Source: Burkholderiales bacterium
GTDB lineage: Bacteria; Pseudomonadota; Gammaproteobacteria; Burkholderiales; Usitatibacteraceae
Direction: 5' to 3'
Assembly (NCBI GenBank): GCA_025350945.1
Contig: JANXWW010000175.1
Location: 1-25,031, forward strand
Length of the DNA: 25,031 nucleotides
This document shows positions 12,801-21,679 of this stretch, one piece after another (positions within the stretch are counted from its first letter, which is position 1; every line of letters begins with the position of its first letter). The notes under the pieces are model-generated. The model was not told the origin of the DNA and searched no databases. It was given only the letters and a program-made list of their open reading frames with translations. Both the position numbers and the translations under genes were made by a program.

Positions 12801-15800
12801 CTACTTCGGTAACGTCTTCCAGAACCGCAACAAATCACGCAGCGCCTCGGGCTTGTTTGCCGGTGGTGGCGCACCGGATTGATCCTTTGTATTTACGCCG
12901 TGACACGACGCGCAAACGCGCACCTCACCCGGCTGGAACGTGACCCATACCCGCTCGCGCACCACTGCGTTACCCGCCGCATCAGTGCTCTGCCATGCGA
13001 GGGCGCGACGTGCGGGCACGAAGGCCGCAGTGGAGCCATCGGTGGCGATTTTCACGCTGCCAGCGGGACCATTTGGATTCGCCGGATTCGTTGCCTTGGG
13101 TTCGTGCAGCGGCTGCGCAATAGATCGGCGACCAGCGCTAAAGTTGCTGTAGCCGCGAATTTGATCGGCTTGCAGAATCTGGAAATGCGCGATGTCATAC
13201 ACACGGCCACCTTTGGGCGAAACCGTTTTTACGCCGCCCGGCACTTGCAGGTTGAACGGCTGCAAAAAATCAGCGCGATCCCGCGTAGTTTGATTACGCG
13301 TCACGATCATGGCGAGATCGTTGGTTTTCAGCCAATTGCGCAGTGCGGTTTCGTCCACCGCTTCTTCAGTGAACACCGATTTCTCCGGCGTCTCCAGGGA
13401 ATCTACCGGTGCGGCAGGCCGTACGCGTGCTACGACTTCAACTGCCTCAAGTTCCCACAACAGTCCACTGAAATTACGCTTGGTATCCGGATCCCACCAG
13501 CTCACGGTTTTGTTGATACCGCCCGTGAGTGATGCGCCCGGCGTATAACGACCACTCGCATCAGGCGTAAGTTGCTTCAAACGAAAATCGAGTAGTTGAT
13601 TGGGGTCCGCCACCGTCGTCGGCGTATGCGTGGCAATAAATTTTCCGTCAGACAATGGCAACGGATTGCGATAACGTCCATCACTGTTGTCAGCGGGTGT
13701 GAAATCGGTCACCGCCATCTGCTCAGGGTTGGTGCCGACACCGCCGTTAAATTTCACGATCTGGTTTGACGAGAGCGAACCGAACTCGCGCGCGTAAATC
13801 GAATAGTAAATGCCCGCGCGAACCGGATCTTCCTTGATGTGATACAGCCCACCGTCGCCGCGCAGTGATTTTTTATTCGCGTGCAAAGTATCGTCGGTGT
13901 AATCTGAAAGTGCCGTATCGCCGGTAAATGATTTTGGATTGTAGCCAAAACCCATCTCCTGCACGCCCACGTGATTCAGCGTTTCTTCTTCGGTGCCGTC
14001 CTGATTTATCTGCCACGGCGTGAAGCGGTTGTTCGTATAGCCTGCCACGGGGCCAAAAGCGCTTGTCGATGCAGCGCGTGTTTCGGGAAACACTTCAGCT
14101 TGTGAAGCGAGTTTAGCGGCACCCACACTTTCATCTGCAAAATTAAAGGCACCGTACGTTCCTGCATCCGCCTGTTGATCGCGCTGCAAATGATCCCAGC
14201 GCGTGAAAACGATGCGACCGTAACTATCAATGGTCGGTGAAAACGCACCGCTCGGGGTGTGATTCAAAATCTTCAGCTCGCCTGTCGATGGATTCAAACT
14301 CCAGATACCGGTAACGGTCGCGGTACTTTCGTATTCATCAAGCTGCGGGTAAAGATGGGCCGCGCCATTGCGTGGCCGATCCGACGTAAACAGCACGCGA
14401 TCATCAGACGCATACAGCGGCGAAATATTGTTATACGTGGCAGGCTGATTCGCAACCTTGCTAATCGAAACCGTTTGCCCTTTACCCAAACCAGTCACTT
14501 CGTAAAGCTGCCAGTAATAGTTGCGCACCTGATATTGTGCCGCCGCCGCACCCACCACCATGCTGAAGATCGCCTTGGTGCCACTCCAGTGCATCGTCGG
14601 TTCGCGCACCGCAATTGCTGCGTCGCCCTGCATGCCATCCATGCCTAAGCCCGCCTCTTTGGTCAGATTGCGCAGCGTGCCATCGGGATAGCGAATCATC
14701 AAATCACCACCACGTGCAACTGAATCCAGTGCGCCACGATGATTGCCGAAGGTCGATGCGCGGCTCGCAAAATCGGCGAGTGTGGGCACTTGTGCGGCGA
14801 ATAAAATCGGATTCGCAACGGGGCCAGCCGGTAGTGGTGTTGAGCTAGTCGAGGGCACTACACGCCAATCGCTCGCGCCCAGAATCCCCGACCGCTCTGT
14901 CACCGCCGCACCATTCATCAGCCACATCGTGATCGCGCCATCGGCGGCATTTCCCCACAGCAAATCTGCCTTGCCATCGCCGTTGTAGTCGCCCAAATGC
15001 GTCACCCGCCAATTCGCATCCGCCCCCAAAAGGCCCGTGCTCGTGGACACAGCGGTGCCATTCATCAGCCATTGGGTTACCGCGCCGTTGGTGTGTCGCC
15101 ACAAAAGATCAGCCTTGCCGTCACCGTTGAAATCACCTGTATGCGTGACGCTCCAGTCGGCATCCGGGCCGAGTATTCCAGCAGCACTCGCGACGGCGGT
15201 GCCATTCATGAGCCAGGCTGTCACTGCACCATTGGTGTGACGCCACAAGAGGTCGGCCTTGCCATCCGCGTTGAAGTCCGCCACATGACTCACGCGCCAA
15301 TTCGCATCTGGCCCCAATACGCCTGTTGCGCTGGTCACACTCGCACCATTCATCAGCCATATCGTCACAGCACCGTTGGTGTTGCGCCACAAGATGTCGG
15401 TCTTGCCATCGCCGTTAAAGTCACCCACATGAGACACGCTCCACGAAGGATCAGCGCCCAACAGGCCCACGCGGCTTACGACGGTAATGCCATCCATTAG
15501 CCACAAAGTAACCGCGCCGTTCGTGTGTTGCCACAGGATGTCGGCTTTACCATCACCGTTGAAATCGCCCACATGAGAGACGCGCCAGTCTGGATCTGCA
15601 CCCAGCAGCCCGACGCTGCCTACTACTGTCAGACCATTCATCAGCCAGAGCGTGACGCTACCATTGTCGTTGCGGAAGAGGACATCTGCTTTGCCATCGG
15701 CGTTGAAATCCGCAATGTGGCTGACTGTCCAGTTGCCAGGTGAGACGAGCCCCGCCTGCGCCGTGGATGCGCTGCCGTTCATGAGCCAGCCGTTAATTTG

Positions 15801-15986
15801 GCCGGTGCTGCCATTGCGGAAGATCAGATCACTCTTGCCGTCAGCAGACAAGTCATGCGGCACTGCAAACGCGCGAGGTGTCGTTGCCAATATGCAAACA
15901 ACCACAGCGCCGGTCAGTAAGTGATGAATCGTACGAAATGCTGTGTACGAATTCAACCAACTATTGTCAGCTTTGCTTTTCTGCAT
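12801..15986 (-). CDS. Secreted FG-GAP/VCBS repeat protein with HzsA-like region and CxxCH haem motif
   Basis: Exported protein of 1061 residues. A signal peptide covers about residues 1-41 (VVVCILATTPRAFA before the mature end). Residues ~45-385 are seven repeats of ~48 residues, each starting DFNGDGKADLLW-like, the calcium-binding FG-GAP/VCBS blade motif, probably a beta-propeller. The rest resembles the family around the hydrazine synthase alpha middle domain and PD40 propellers (for example DDRVLFTSDRPRNGAAHLYP and GRIVFTRWDHLQRD). The C terminus has one c-type haem motif, CASCH (Cys1025, Cys1028, His1029). Real hydrazine synthesis is not implied: no partner subunits are nearby. AGGGA lies 7 nt before the start on this strand. 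A periplasmic or surface redox or binding role is inferred. It is convergent with the RIO1 gene. Confidence 0.85.
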   Translation of the reverse strand: MQKSKADNSWLNSYTAFRTIHHLLTGAVVVCILATTPRAFAVPHDLSADGKSDLIFRNGSTGQINGWLMNGSASTAQAGLVSPGNWTVSHIADFNADGKADVLFRNDNGSVTLWLMNGLTVVGSVGLLGADPDWRVSHVGDFNGDGKADILWQHTNGAVTLWLMDGITVVSRVGLLGADPSWSVSHVGDFNGDGKTDILWRNTNGAVTIWLMNGASVTSATGVLGPDANWRVSHVADFNADGKADLLWRHTNGAVTAWLMNGTAVASAAGILGPDADWSVTHTGDFNGDGKADLLWRHTNGAVTQWLMNGTAVSTSTGLLGADANWRVTHLGDYNGDGKADLLWGNAADGAITMWLMNGAAVTERSGILGASDWRVVPSTSSTPLPAGPVANPILFAAQVPTLADFASRASTFGNHRGALDSVARGGDLMIRYPDGTLRNLTKEAGLGMDGMQGDAAIAVREPTMHWSGTKAIFSMVVGAAAAQYQVRNYYWQLYEVTGLGKGQTVSISKVANQPATYNNISPLYASDDRVLFTSDRPRNGAAHLYPQLDEYESTATVTGIWSLNPSTGELKILNHTPSGAFSPTIDSYGRIVFTRWDHLQRDQQADAGTYGAFNFADESVGAAKLASQAEVFPETRAASTSAFGPVAGYTNNRFTPWQINQDGTEEETLNHVGVQEMGFGYNPKSFTGDTALSDYTDDTLHANKKSLRGDGGLYHIKEDPVRAGIYYSIYAREFGSLSSNQIVKFNGGVGTNPEQMAVTDFTPADNSDGRYRNPLPLSDGKFIATHTPTTVADPNQLLDFRLKQLTPDASGRYTPGASLTGGINKTVSWWDPDTKRNFSGLLWELEAVEVVARVRPAAPVDSLETPEKSVFTEEAVDETALRNWLKTNDLAMIVTRNQTTRDRADFLQPFNLQVPGGVKTVSPKGGRVYDIAHFQILQADQIRGYSNFSAGRRSIAQPLHEPKATNPANPNGPAGSVKIATDGSTAAFVPARRALAWQSTDAAGNAVVRERVWVTFQPGEVRVCASCHGVNTKDQSGAPPPANKPEALRDLLRFWKTLPK
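14846..15854 (-). repeat. Seven tandem ~144-bp repeats encoding FG-GAP units
   Basis: The seven protein repeats are also visible at DNA level as recurring segments, for example forms of GCCACAC/CAAGATGTCGG and TTGCCATCGCCGTTGAAGTC on the + strand about every 144 bases. Copies 3-6 are closest to each other, suggesting recent internal duplication or recombination. The conservation also creates long chance open frames on the opposite strand. Confidence 0.8.
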
Positions 15987-16594
15987 GGATTAATCCCTGA
16001 AATTTTTTGTAGAAGCCGAAAACAATATGACCAAAAGCGTTAGCTCATGCCATTTTGTGTCGCGACTGTCTTGTCTTGCCGACAGTGGCACGCTTAAATT
16101 GTATAAGCAGATGATCATCCAGCAAAAATTGCGCCAGTGTCGCCGCCTTGGTCCGCATACAAACACCCTGAAACACCCTTGTAAATTGCTAAAGCGGATT
16201 TTTAACTCATGCCATGCATGTGCATGTAAAAATTGCAGTTGAGTCAGGTCTGATGACTCTTTGCTGAAACCAACCGTGATGTGGATAATCAGTTTATGCA
16301 TAACAGCCTGCGATCCCAATAGATGCCTGCGTCGTTTATCAAAGCTTGTAGCGAGCGCGATCGTTGACAGTCTCGCATCCGATTGCGCCCGTCAGTAAGT
16401 TCTTTACTGGCTTATGCCTTCATCGCGCAAAAATAATGCTGCTTCAAAAATAAACTGCCCCCAGTTTATCTGTTGGCTGTTACCGGATTGCAGTCCAGAG
16501 TTTGCAACGGTTGTGAAAGTGATCAACGCGCCTGGCTCGAAATCGATCCCGTTGACATCATCGCACTCTGATCACTTGCTCGATCATTCCCGGA
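15987..16594. other. 608-base gene-free region with several small repeats
   Basis: I see no supportable gene. It holds the upstream region of the FG-GAP gene, a tandem decamer AAACACCCTG/AAACACCCTT (16161-16180), a perfect 8-bp hairpin with CCCC loop (16450-16469), and a spaced 9-bp inverted repeat AAGTGATCA (16517-16525) / TGATCACTT (16569-16577). Given the decayed peptidase gene to the right, part of it may be eroded coding sequence. Confidence 0.4.
16450..16469. repeat. 20-bp hairpin ATAAACTG-CCCC-CAGTTTAT
   Basis: Perfect 8-bp arms around a CCCC loop. It is AT-rich in the stem, lacks a T-run, and lies before the peptidase remnant. Could be a regulatory site. Confidence 0.45.
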
Positions 16595-17380
16595 TTGATT
16601 CGCAAAAAATATGGCGATTGCAATCACAAAATAGAGACCACACCGGCATGGGGACAAAATTTCATCGCTGCTCCTGTAGGTGAAAAGAAAAGTTATCTTA
16701 TGCGGCTGGACGGATCGCAGGAAGTATTTCGCCGTGAAGTTGATTTTGTTCGCGCGCAATTTTCAGAAAAATTTAATTTAAGTCTTCACGCCATCGCTCT
16801 CATCAACAGCCGCAATTCAATCGATAAAGAGCCGATGGCTACCATCACCAGCATCGGCGAATCGCTCGACGCCATTGCAAAAAAAATGGATAAGGAACAA
16901 GACATCCTGTTTTTGTTTCTCACCAGCTACCGCTCGAAGGAACACGAATTCACGCTCGCACAAAAACAATATTCAGCTTAACGATCTGACCAACAAAAAA
17001 TTGGGCGAGCTCTTGAAGAAGACCGGGATTCGCTGGAAAGTGGTGGTGGTCTCAGCCTGCTATAGCGGCAGTTTTATTGATCCGGTCAAGGACACCATCA
17101 CGCTCATCATCGCCGCCACCCGTCATGATCGCCGATCATTTGGCTGTGCAGATGAAAATTATTTCACCTATTTCGGTCGCGCCTTTTCCAAGGAATCGCT
17201 ACCCCAAAGCCGCTTATTTCAGGATGCATTTCGCCGTGCAGAAAAATTGATCAAACAATGGGAAGCCAAAGAAATCACAAAATCGGACGAGGAAAAAAAG
17301 CCAATGATGAAGATTACTCAATCCCGCAAATGGTGAGCACGCGCGCAATTGAGCAGCATCTGGCGAAATGGTGGGCGTAG
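16595..17380 (+). pseudogene. Decayed C13-family (legumain-like) peptidase gene
   Basis: The remains of a bacterial C13/caspase-fold peptidase. Recognisable pieces are LDGSQEVFRREVDFVRAQF, ILFLFLTSYRSKEHEF, IRWKVVVVSACYSGSF (with the Cys nucleophile), LIIAATRHDRRSFGCADENYFTYFGRAF and, in the last part, TRAIEQHLAKWWA before a TAG at 17378-17380. The first frame breaks near 16960-16970 at an A-rich run (one extra base), and the downstream frame breaks near 17318 (one missing base), restoring the original frame. The catalytic His expected in FLTSHGS is Tyr and the next Gly is Arg. N-terminal sequence before about 16690 does not look like the family, so the start is uncertain. Substitution of the His argues for true decay rather than a sequencing error. 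Confidence 0.8.
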
Positions 17381-17538
17381 CGCAAATAGGGGCGCTTTTC
17401 GCTAACCGTATTCACTTCGAGCTCCGTGATTTTTTTCGTGAGCGGGTGTGGAGAGTACAGGGCACGGGTTTGCAGTTGTGGTGTCTTCTATTGCTATCAA
17501 ACTGCCTGTCTTAGCCTTGTCTCGTTCTAGCGACAATG

Positions 17539-17596
17539 TGCTTTTAAGATATTACGCAAGTACGCTGATGTTGCTTTTAAGCGACTTGCTTTTAGG
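17539..17596 (+). promoter_or_regulatory. Direct repeats upstream of the serine protease gene
   Basis: TGCTTTTAAG occurs at 17539-17548 and 17572-17581, and TGCTTTTAGG at 17587-17596. The first and last are preceded by AGCGAC. The cluster ends 65 bases before the protease start, so it could be an activator-binding array or part of the 5' leader. Confidence 0.35.
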
Positions 17597-17661
17597 CAAA
17601 TCATTTCCGACAAGCGATCCTCGTTGGACATTTCTTGTTTTACCCACCTGGAGAAACACGA

Positions 17662-19059
17662 ATGAAGCACATTTTGAAACTGAGTCAAATTGCCTCTGCT
17701 GCTGCCATGATTTTTGTTACTGGCACGGTTACAGCACAGGTTGCAACAAGCGCCGCTTTACCCGAGGGAAATGCTGAATTCTCAACTGTGCTGCGCGCGC
17801 AGCAGGAAGCGCTCGTGCCTGATCGCATGATGAAATCGCAAGAGCGTGCCGCAACTAGCGCGCGCAATGTGCTTGGCCCGACAGCCGATACGATGAATCC
17901 GGATGAAGCCGAGGCGGCCATTGCTGATCGCGTGCCCGGATTCGCGGGCTGGGTGCATAGCGAAGACGGCAAGACCGTTGTGCGCATGACGCGCTCAAGC
18001 GGTTTGTTTTCTGGTGCCGAAAAGCAGGCAGACCAAGCAAAATGGAAATCGATGAATACCCCCTCCGCTACCTTCGCGAAAAGCCTGGGTGAGAACGCCG
18101 ATGTGCGCAAAGCGCAATGGGATTCGCGCCAGTTGCTTGATTTCAAAACCAAGATTTTTTCAATGGCGTCAACCAATGGCGTAATTGCTGTATCGATTGA
18201 TCGCGACGCTAATCGCCTTGATGTCGCCTACAACGAGGATCTCGATGCACCGAGCTTGCAGGCGCTGACAACGCGTCTGGCAGCTTCTGGAATACCTCCG
18301 GCTGTGATGTCGATGCGTGCGGCGGAATTGCCCAAGCGCAGCGCCACCGTCGGCACCTCACTGCGCTCGCAGCCGTTGCCACTCGCCGGCGGTGCGCAGT
18401 TCAATTTCCCTACCAGCGCGGGTACATTCGTCTGCACGTTGGGCGTGCCTGCGCGTATCAACGGCGTGCAAGGCTTTATGACCGCGTCGCATTGCAGCGA
18501 GAGCGTGTACAGCGTTTCCGCGGGCACCCGCATGACTTCGCCCGGCGGCACGTTTATTGGCGCGGAATCAATTGATCCGGCTCCCCGTAGCTGCTCGCTG
18601 CCCGACACACTGGGCTGTCGCGAGGCAGATGCGCTGTTCGTTTCCGGCGGGCCAGGCAACGCGGTTGATTTCGGCAGAATCATGTACACAAGCGTCAATG
18701 CCGGCAGCCTCAATGTGGTTGGCGTGCTGAATGTGCAGGGCACGCTGAACTATCCGTCGGTGGGTCAAACCATTTACAAAACCGGCCGCACCACCGGCAC
18801 CACCCGCGCGAGCGTCGCTCGCGTGTGTGTGGACACGCTGGTGTCCGAACCCGATGGCAACACCTACGGCGCGCTGTGCTCCGTCGAAGTCGCCACCGGC
18901 AGCTTCATCGCAGGCGGTGATAGCGGTTCATCTGTCTGGACCTACAACGGTACAGGCCCCGTCATCACCGGCATCGTCTCCTATGGCAGTTCGAACACCG
19001 GCGGCTTCTCGCCATGGGGCGGCGTGGTCAAAGAGTTCGGCACGGTCACGGTGAGATAG
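17662..19059 (+). CDS. Secreted trypsin-like (S1 fold) serine protease precursor
   Basis: Preproprotease of 465 residues. A signal peptide (MKHILKLSQIASAAAMIFVT, ending about residue 27) is followed by a ~200-residue propeptide and a chymotrypsin-fold domain from about 245. The triad is visible: His277 in TASHC, Asp323 in READALFV and Ser421 in GGDSGSSVW. Cysteines pair as in bacterial S1 proteases (FVCTL with SHC; RSC with GC; RVC with LC). The pro-region resembles the folding prosegments of streptogrisin/alpha-lytic types in layout. ATG 17662 has GGAG 8 nt upstream; an in-frame TTG at 17635 is rejected because it puts nine residues before the signal peptide. A strong terminator follows. It likely acts outside the cell in protein degradation; the substrate is unknown. 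Confidence 0.9.
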   Translation: MKHILKLSQIASAAAMIFVTGTVTAQVATSAALPEGNAEFSTVLRAQQEALVPDRMMKSQERAATSARNVLGPTADTMNPDEAEAAIADRVPGFAGWVHSEDGKTVVRMTRSSGLFSGAEKQADQAKWKSMNTPSATFAKSLGENADVRKAQWDSRQLLDFKTKIFSMASTNGVIAVSIDRDANRLDVAYNEDLDAPSLQALTTRLAASGIPPAVMSMRAAELPKRSATVGTSLRSQPLPLAGGAQFNFPTSAGTFVCTLGVPARINGVQGFMTASHCSESVYSVSAGTRMTSPGGTFIGAESIDPAPRSCSLPDTLGCREADALFVSGGPGNAVDFGRIMYTSVNAGSLNVVGVLNVQGTLNYPSVGQTIYKTGRTTGTTRASVARVCVDTLVSEPDGNTYGALCSVEVATGSFIAGGDSGSSVWTYNGTGPVITGIVSYGSSNTGGFSPWGGVVKEFGTVTVR

Positions 19060-19111
19060 TCATTTTGATTTGTAGGTGCAATGCGTTGCCCGTATACGTG
19101 GGCACGTTTGT

Positions 19112-19151
19112 AAAAACCCCGACGGCCGCTGTTTGGCCGTCGGGGTTTTTT
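19112..19151 (+). terminator. Strong intrinsic terminator of the protease gene
   Basis: A perfect stem of 16 bp (arms 19112-19127 and 19135-19150, 7-nt loop GCTGTTT) with A-run on the left and T-run on the right. The symmetry lets it work on both strands. Confidence 0.93.
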
Positions 19152-19278
19152 GTCCGCCATATTGGCAAAGTAATTCACCAGCATCCACGGGCATTTTGAG
19201 CCATTTGTGCTCCAAGATGACCGTAGATATTAGAGTTTTGCCCTTCGCTTGTTAGGAAAAAACGAGCGTTCGCAATGC

Positions 19279-19302
19279 TGTCGCGCAATGATGATTGCGA
19301 CA
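19279..19302. promoter_or_regulatory. Operator-like dyad upstream of the antiporter gene
   Basis: TGTCG-CG-CAAT, GATG, ATTG-CGACA: 9 paired bases with a 2-nt bulge. It lies 125 bases before the GTG start, within a 366-base interval that otherwise shows the terminator and an AT-rich stretch. A related CGCAATG occurs just upstream (19271-19277). Confidence 0.35.
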
Positions 19303-19426
19303 GAAAATGAAACCCCGTAAACTATTTTTATATTTCATCGCGGTGATCAAAAACGTTTAGTCCTCGATAGCGGATACTTTTAATTAGCAGCAAACTGAAC
19401 CGGTTTTCAAGAGGAATAATTGTATT

Positions 19427-20797
19427 GTGTTTGAACTATTCGATAGTGCTGTTGATACTTTAGTCGGCGTGCTTGATGCGCACGGCCCAGCGGTTAATGC
19501 AGTTGCCAAAAGTTTTACACCGAGCGATTTTAGCGTCCATTTCTTTCTGCAATTAGCTATCATTATTATCGCTTGCCGCGTGGTGGGAAAGTTGGGCCAG
19601 AAGTTTTTACACCAGCCACAGGTGGTGGGCGAAATGATTGCCGGGGTTATTCTGGGGCCATCATTTTTTGGTCTGTTCTTTCCTGCGGCGCAGGCCGCCG
19701 TGTTCCCGGGCCCGACCAAGAGTGTGCTTTATGCAGGCGCGCAATTAGGCGTCGGGCTTTATATGTTTCTGGTCGGCACCACCTTGCAGCTTGACCATTT
19801 CCAGTCGAAGGCAAAGAGCGCGATTGGTGTTTCACTCGCGGGCATTATTGCGCCGTTCCTGATCGCGGTGGTGATAACGCCTTATCTGCTGACGGTCCCC
19901 GGCCTGTTTACTGACGGCATATCGCAGGCAAATGCGACCTTGTTCATGGGTGCGTGTATTGCGCTGACCGCATTTCCGATGTTGGCACGGATCATCAATG
20001 AACGCGGCCTGGCCAACACATCGCTTGGTACATTGACGCTGACGGCGGGCGCGTTTGATGATGCGGCGTCGTGGTGTGTGCTCGCACTTGTGCTGGCCGC
20101 TTTTGGTGGTGGCCCCGGTGTTGCGGTGTTAGCCATTGTCGGCGGCATAAGCTACGCCGCATTCATCATCTTGTTCGGGCGCAAATTATTGGCACCCTTG
20201 GGCCGGATGGTTGAACGTGACGGCGAGATGAGCATGACCGTTCTGGGCATTACGCTCGCCTTGTTCTGCCTCTCGGCCTTCATCATGGATGCGGTCGGTA
20301 TCCACGCCATCTTTGGCGGCTTTATCCTGGGCGTGGTCATGCCACGCGGATTGTTCGCGCAAGAATTGAAGAAGAAAGTTGAGCCACTTGCGGTCGTGCT
20401 GCTGTTGCCGATGTTCTTCACTTATTCGGGCCTCAACACGCGAATGGATATGGTCAATACCGTACCACTCCTACTGATTGCGCTGGGCATTCTGGTGGCC
20501 TCCATTGTTGCCAAATTCGGTGCCTGCTATGCCGCAGCGCGTATTGCCGGTGAAGACAACCGGACAGCGCTCGGCATCGGCGCACTAATGAATTCACGCG
20601 GCTTGATGGAACTCATCATCATCAATATTGGCCTGCAAAAAGGGATTATCGGGCCGACTCTTTTTTCGATGATGGTGCTAATGGCAATCGTGACGACAAT
20701 GATGGCCAGCCCGCTGTTCGAACTCTTCTACGGTCGCAAGGCTCGCGAGTCTGGTGAGTTGGGTGCGCTAGGCAAAGACTCTGCTTTAGCGAGCTGA
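19427..20797 (+). CDS. CPA2-family cation:proton antiporter
   Basis: Inner-membrane antiporter of 456 residues, Na+/H+ exchanger superfamily, CPA2 (KefB/NapA-like) branch. About 12-13 hydrophobic helices are visible. Family marks are the GEMIAGVILGPS motif in an early helix, GLYMFLVGTTL, the unwound-helix segment ACIALTAFPMLARIINE, and the ion-binding pair DD in GAFDDAASWCVL; IHAIFGGFILGVVMP and ALMNSRGLMELIIINIGL follow. No C-terminal RCK/TrkA-N domain is fused, so KefC-type glutathione gating is unlikely. The start is GTG with GAGGA at 19411-19415, at a long 11-nt spacing. It stands alone between the protease terminator and a convergent gene. Transported ion (Na+ or K+) cannot be told from this. 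Confidence 0.9.
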   Translation: MFELFDSAVDTLVGVLDAHGPAVNAVAKSFTPSDFSVHFFLQLAIIIIACRVVGKLGQKFLHQPQVVGEMIAGVILGPSFFGLFFPAAQAAVFPGPTKSVLYAGAQLGVGLYMFLVGTTLQLDHFQSKAKSAIGVSLAGIIAPFLIAVVITPYLLTVPGLFTDGISQANATLFMGACIALTAFPMLARIINERGLANTSLGTLTLTAGAFDDAASWCVLALVLAAFGGGPGVAVLAIVGGISYAAFIILFGRKLLAPLGRMVERDGEMSMTVLGITLALFCLSAFIMDAVGIHAIFGGFILGVVMPRGLFAQELKKKVEPLAVVLLLPMFFTYSGLNTRMDMVNTVPLLLIALGILVASIVAKFGACYAAARIAGEDNRTALGIGALMNSRGLMELIIINIGLQKGIIGPTLFSMMVLMAIVTTMMASPLFELFYGRKARESGELGALGKDSALAS

Positions 20798-20868
20798 ATC
20801 TGGGGATATTGTTATGAAAAAATAAGCGTTAAGAAATCTTGCTTTTTATTTAAGCGAAGAATTCCTCG

Positions 20869-21633
20869 TTATGCTTTTCCCTTCGGCAGAGGCACCAGGC
20901 TGGGCACGCGATCCTGGTATTGGGTGTAGGTGTCGCCGAACTCATTCACAAGATCACGCTCCTCAAACCGCATGCCGATCAGCACGTAGATGAAGCTCCC
21001 CATCGCGAACAGAAGATGCCCGACCGTCATCACCGGGGTAACCCACGCGAAGATGAGGAAACCGACATAGATGGGATGGCGAACCAGCTTGTAAAGCCCC
21101 GGCGACTTGAACGCTACTGGCCTGGCTGCAGCACCTGTGGCGTGCAGGTAGACTTGCTGCAAGCCAAACAGCTCGAAGTGGTTGATGAGGAAGCTGGCCA
21201 CAAGAAGCAAGCCAAAGTCGAGAAGTGACACGGCGATGAGCGCCTTGCCGAGCATCTCGTTCTGGATCGACCACACCACGCCAGTCATAGGCTGCCAGAA
21301 GATAAAGAGCACGATCAGGCACACACTGGACGCCAGAACATAGGTGGAGCGCTCAACCGCACGGGGCACGAGGATGCGTGTCCAGACCGCCTTGAATCCG
21401 CGGCGCGCCATCGCGCTGTGCTGCACTCCGAACAAGCCGATGAGCGCTGCGTCGACGATGAACGCTGTGCCCGCCGATGCGGCGCTACCGCCGAAATCGA
21501 TTGCGAAGGGAACAAAGTAAAAACTCCCGACCTGAATATGAAAATTGTTAACGAACCCGATCATGTAGATGAAGGTTGCGAAAAAAATCAGGTAACACAC
21601 GACGCCATAGAGAGGGAACAGAATCCGGCTCAT
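20869..21633 (-). CDS. mddA: Methanethiol S-methyltransferase
   Basis: Membrane methyltransferase of 254 residues, a usual MddA length, in the isoprenylcysteine/NnrU-like family. MddA uses S-adenosylmethionine to turn methanethiol into dimethyl sulfide. Seen in the sequence: about six hydrophobic helices, GLFGVQHSAMARRGFK, the VERSTYVLASS segment, LINHFELFGLQQVYL, and the SAM-binding GLYKLVRHPIYVGFLI followed by FEERDLVNEFGDTYTQYQ and RVPSLVPLP. These fit MddA better than generic members. The start is the ATG at 21633, with AAAGGA 5 nt upstream; a longer in-frame opening to 21840 overlaps the peptidase gene and is rejected. It lies 46 bases after the M13 peptidase stop on the same strand, so the two are probably co-transcribed. 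Confidence 0.8.
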   Translation of the reverse strand: MSRILFPLYGVVCYLIFFATFIYMIGFVNNFHIQVGSFYFVPFAIDFGGSAASAGTAFIVDAALIGLFGVQHSAMARRGFKAVWTRILVPRAVERSTYVLASSVCLIVLFIFWQPMTGVVWSIQNEMLGKALIAVSLLDFGLLLVASFLINHFELFGLQQVYLHATGAAARPVAFKSPGLYKLVRHPIYVGFLIFAWVTPVMTVGHLLFAMGSFIYVLIGMRFEERDLVNEFGDTYTQYQDRVPSLVPLPKGKA

Positions 21634-21679
21634 CGTTTTCCTTTGCAGAGATGGGTGCTTCTTATGAACCGCGCTGGCT

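Noticed and set aside
12801..13900. Hydrazine synthase function
   Set aside because: Only the middle-domain family resemblance and one CxxCH are seen; no partner subunits or anammox context.
14997..15500. 167-codon frame on + inside the FG-GAP gene
   Set aside because: Antisense shadow kept open by the tandem repeats; it repeats with the same period and shows no independent features.
15990..16319. 109-codon frame on - upstream of the FG-GAP gene
   Set aside because: No ribosome binding site or recognisable domain, and it would occupy the promoter region of the FG-GAP gene.
17448..17777. 109-codon frame on + overlapping the protease gene start
   Set aside because: It overlaps the signal peptide coding part in another frame and has no start signal.
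20798..20868. Terminator between antiporter and mddA genes
   Set aside because: An AT-rich AAAAAATAAGC/GCTTTTTATTT pairing exists but has two mismatches and little GC, too weak to call.
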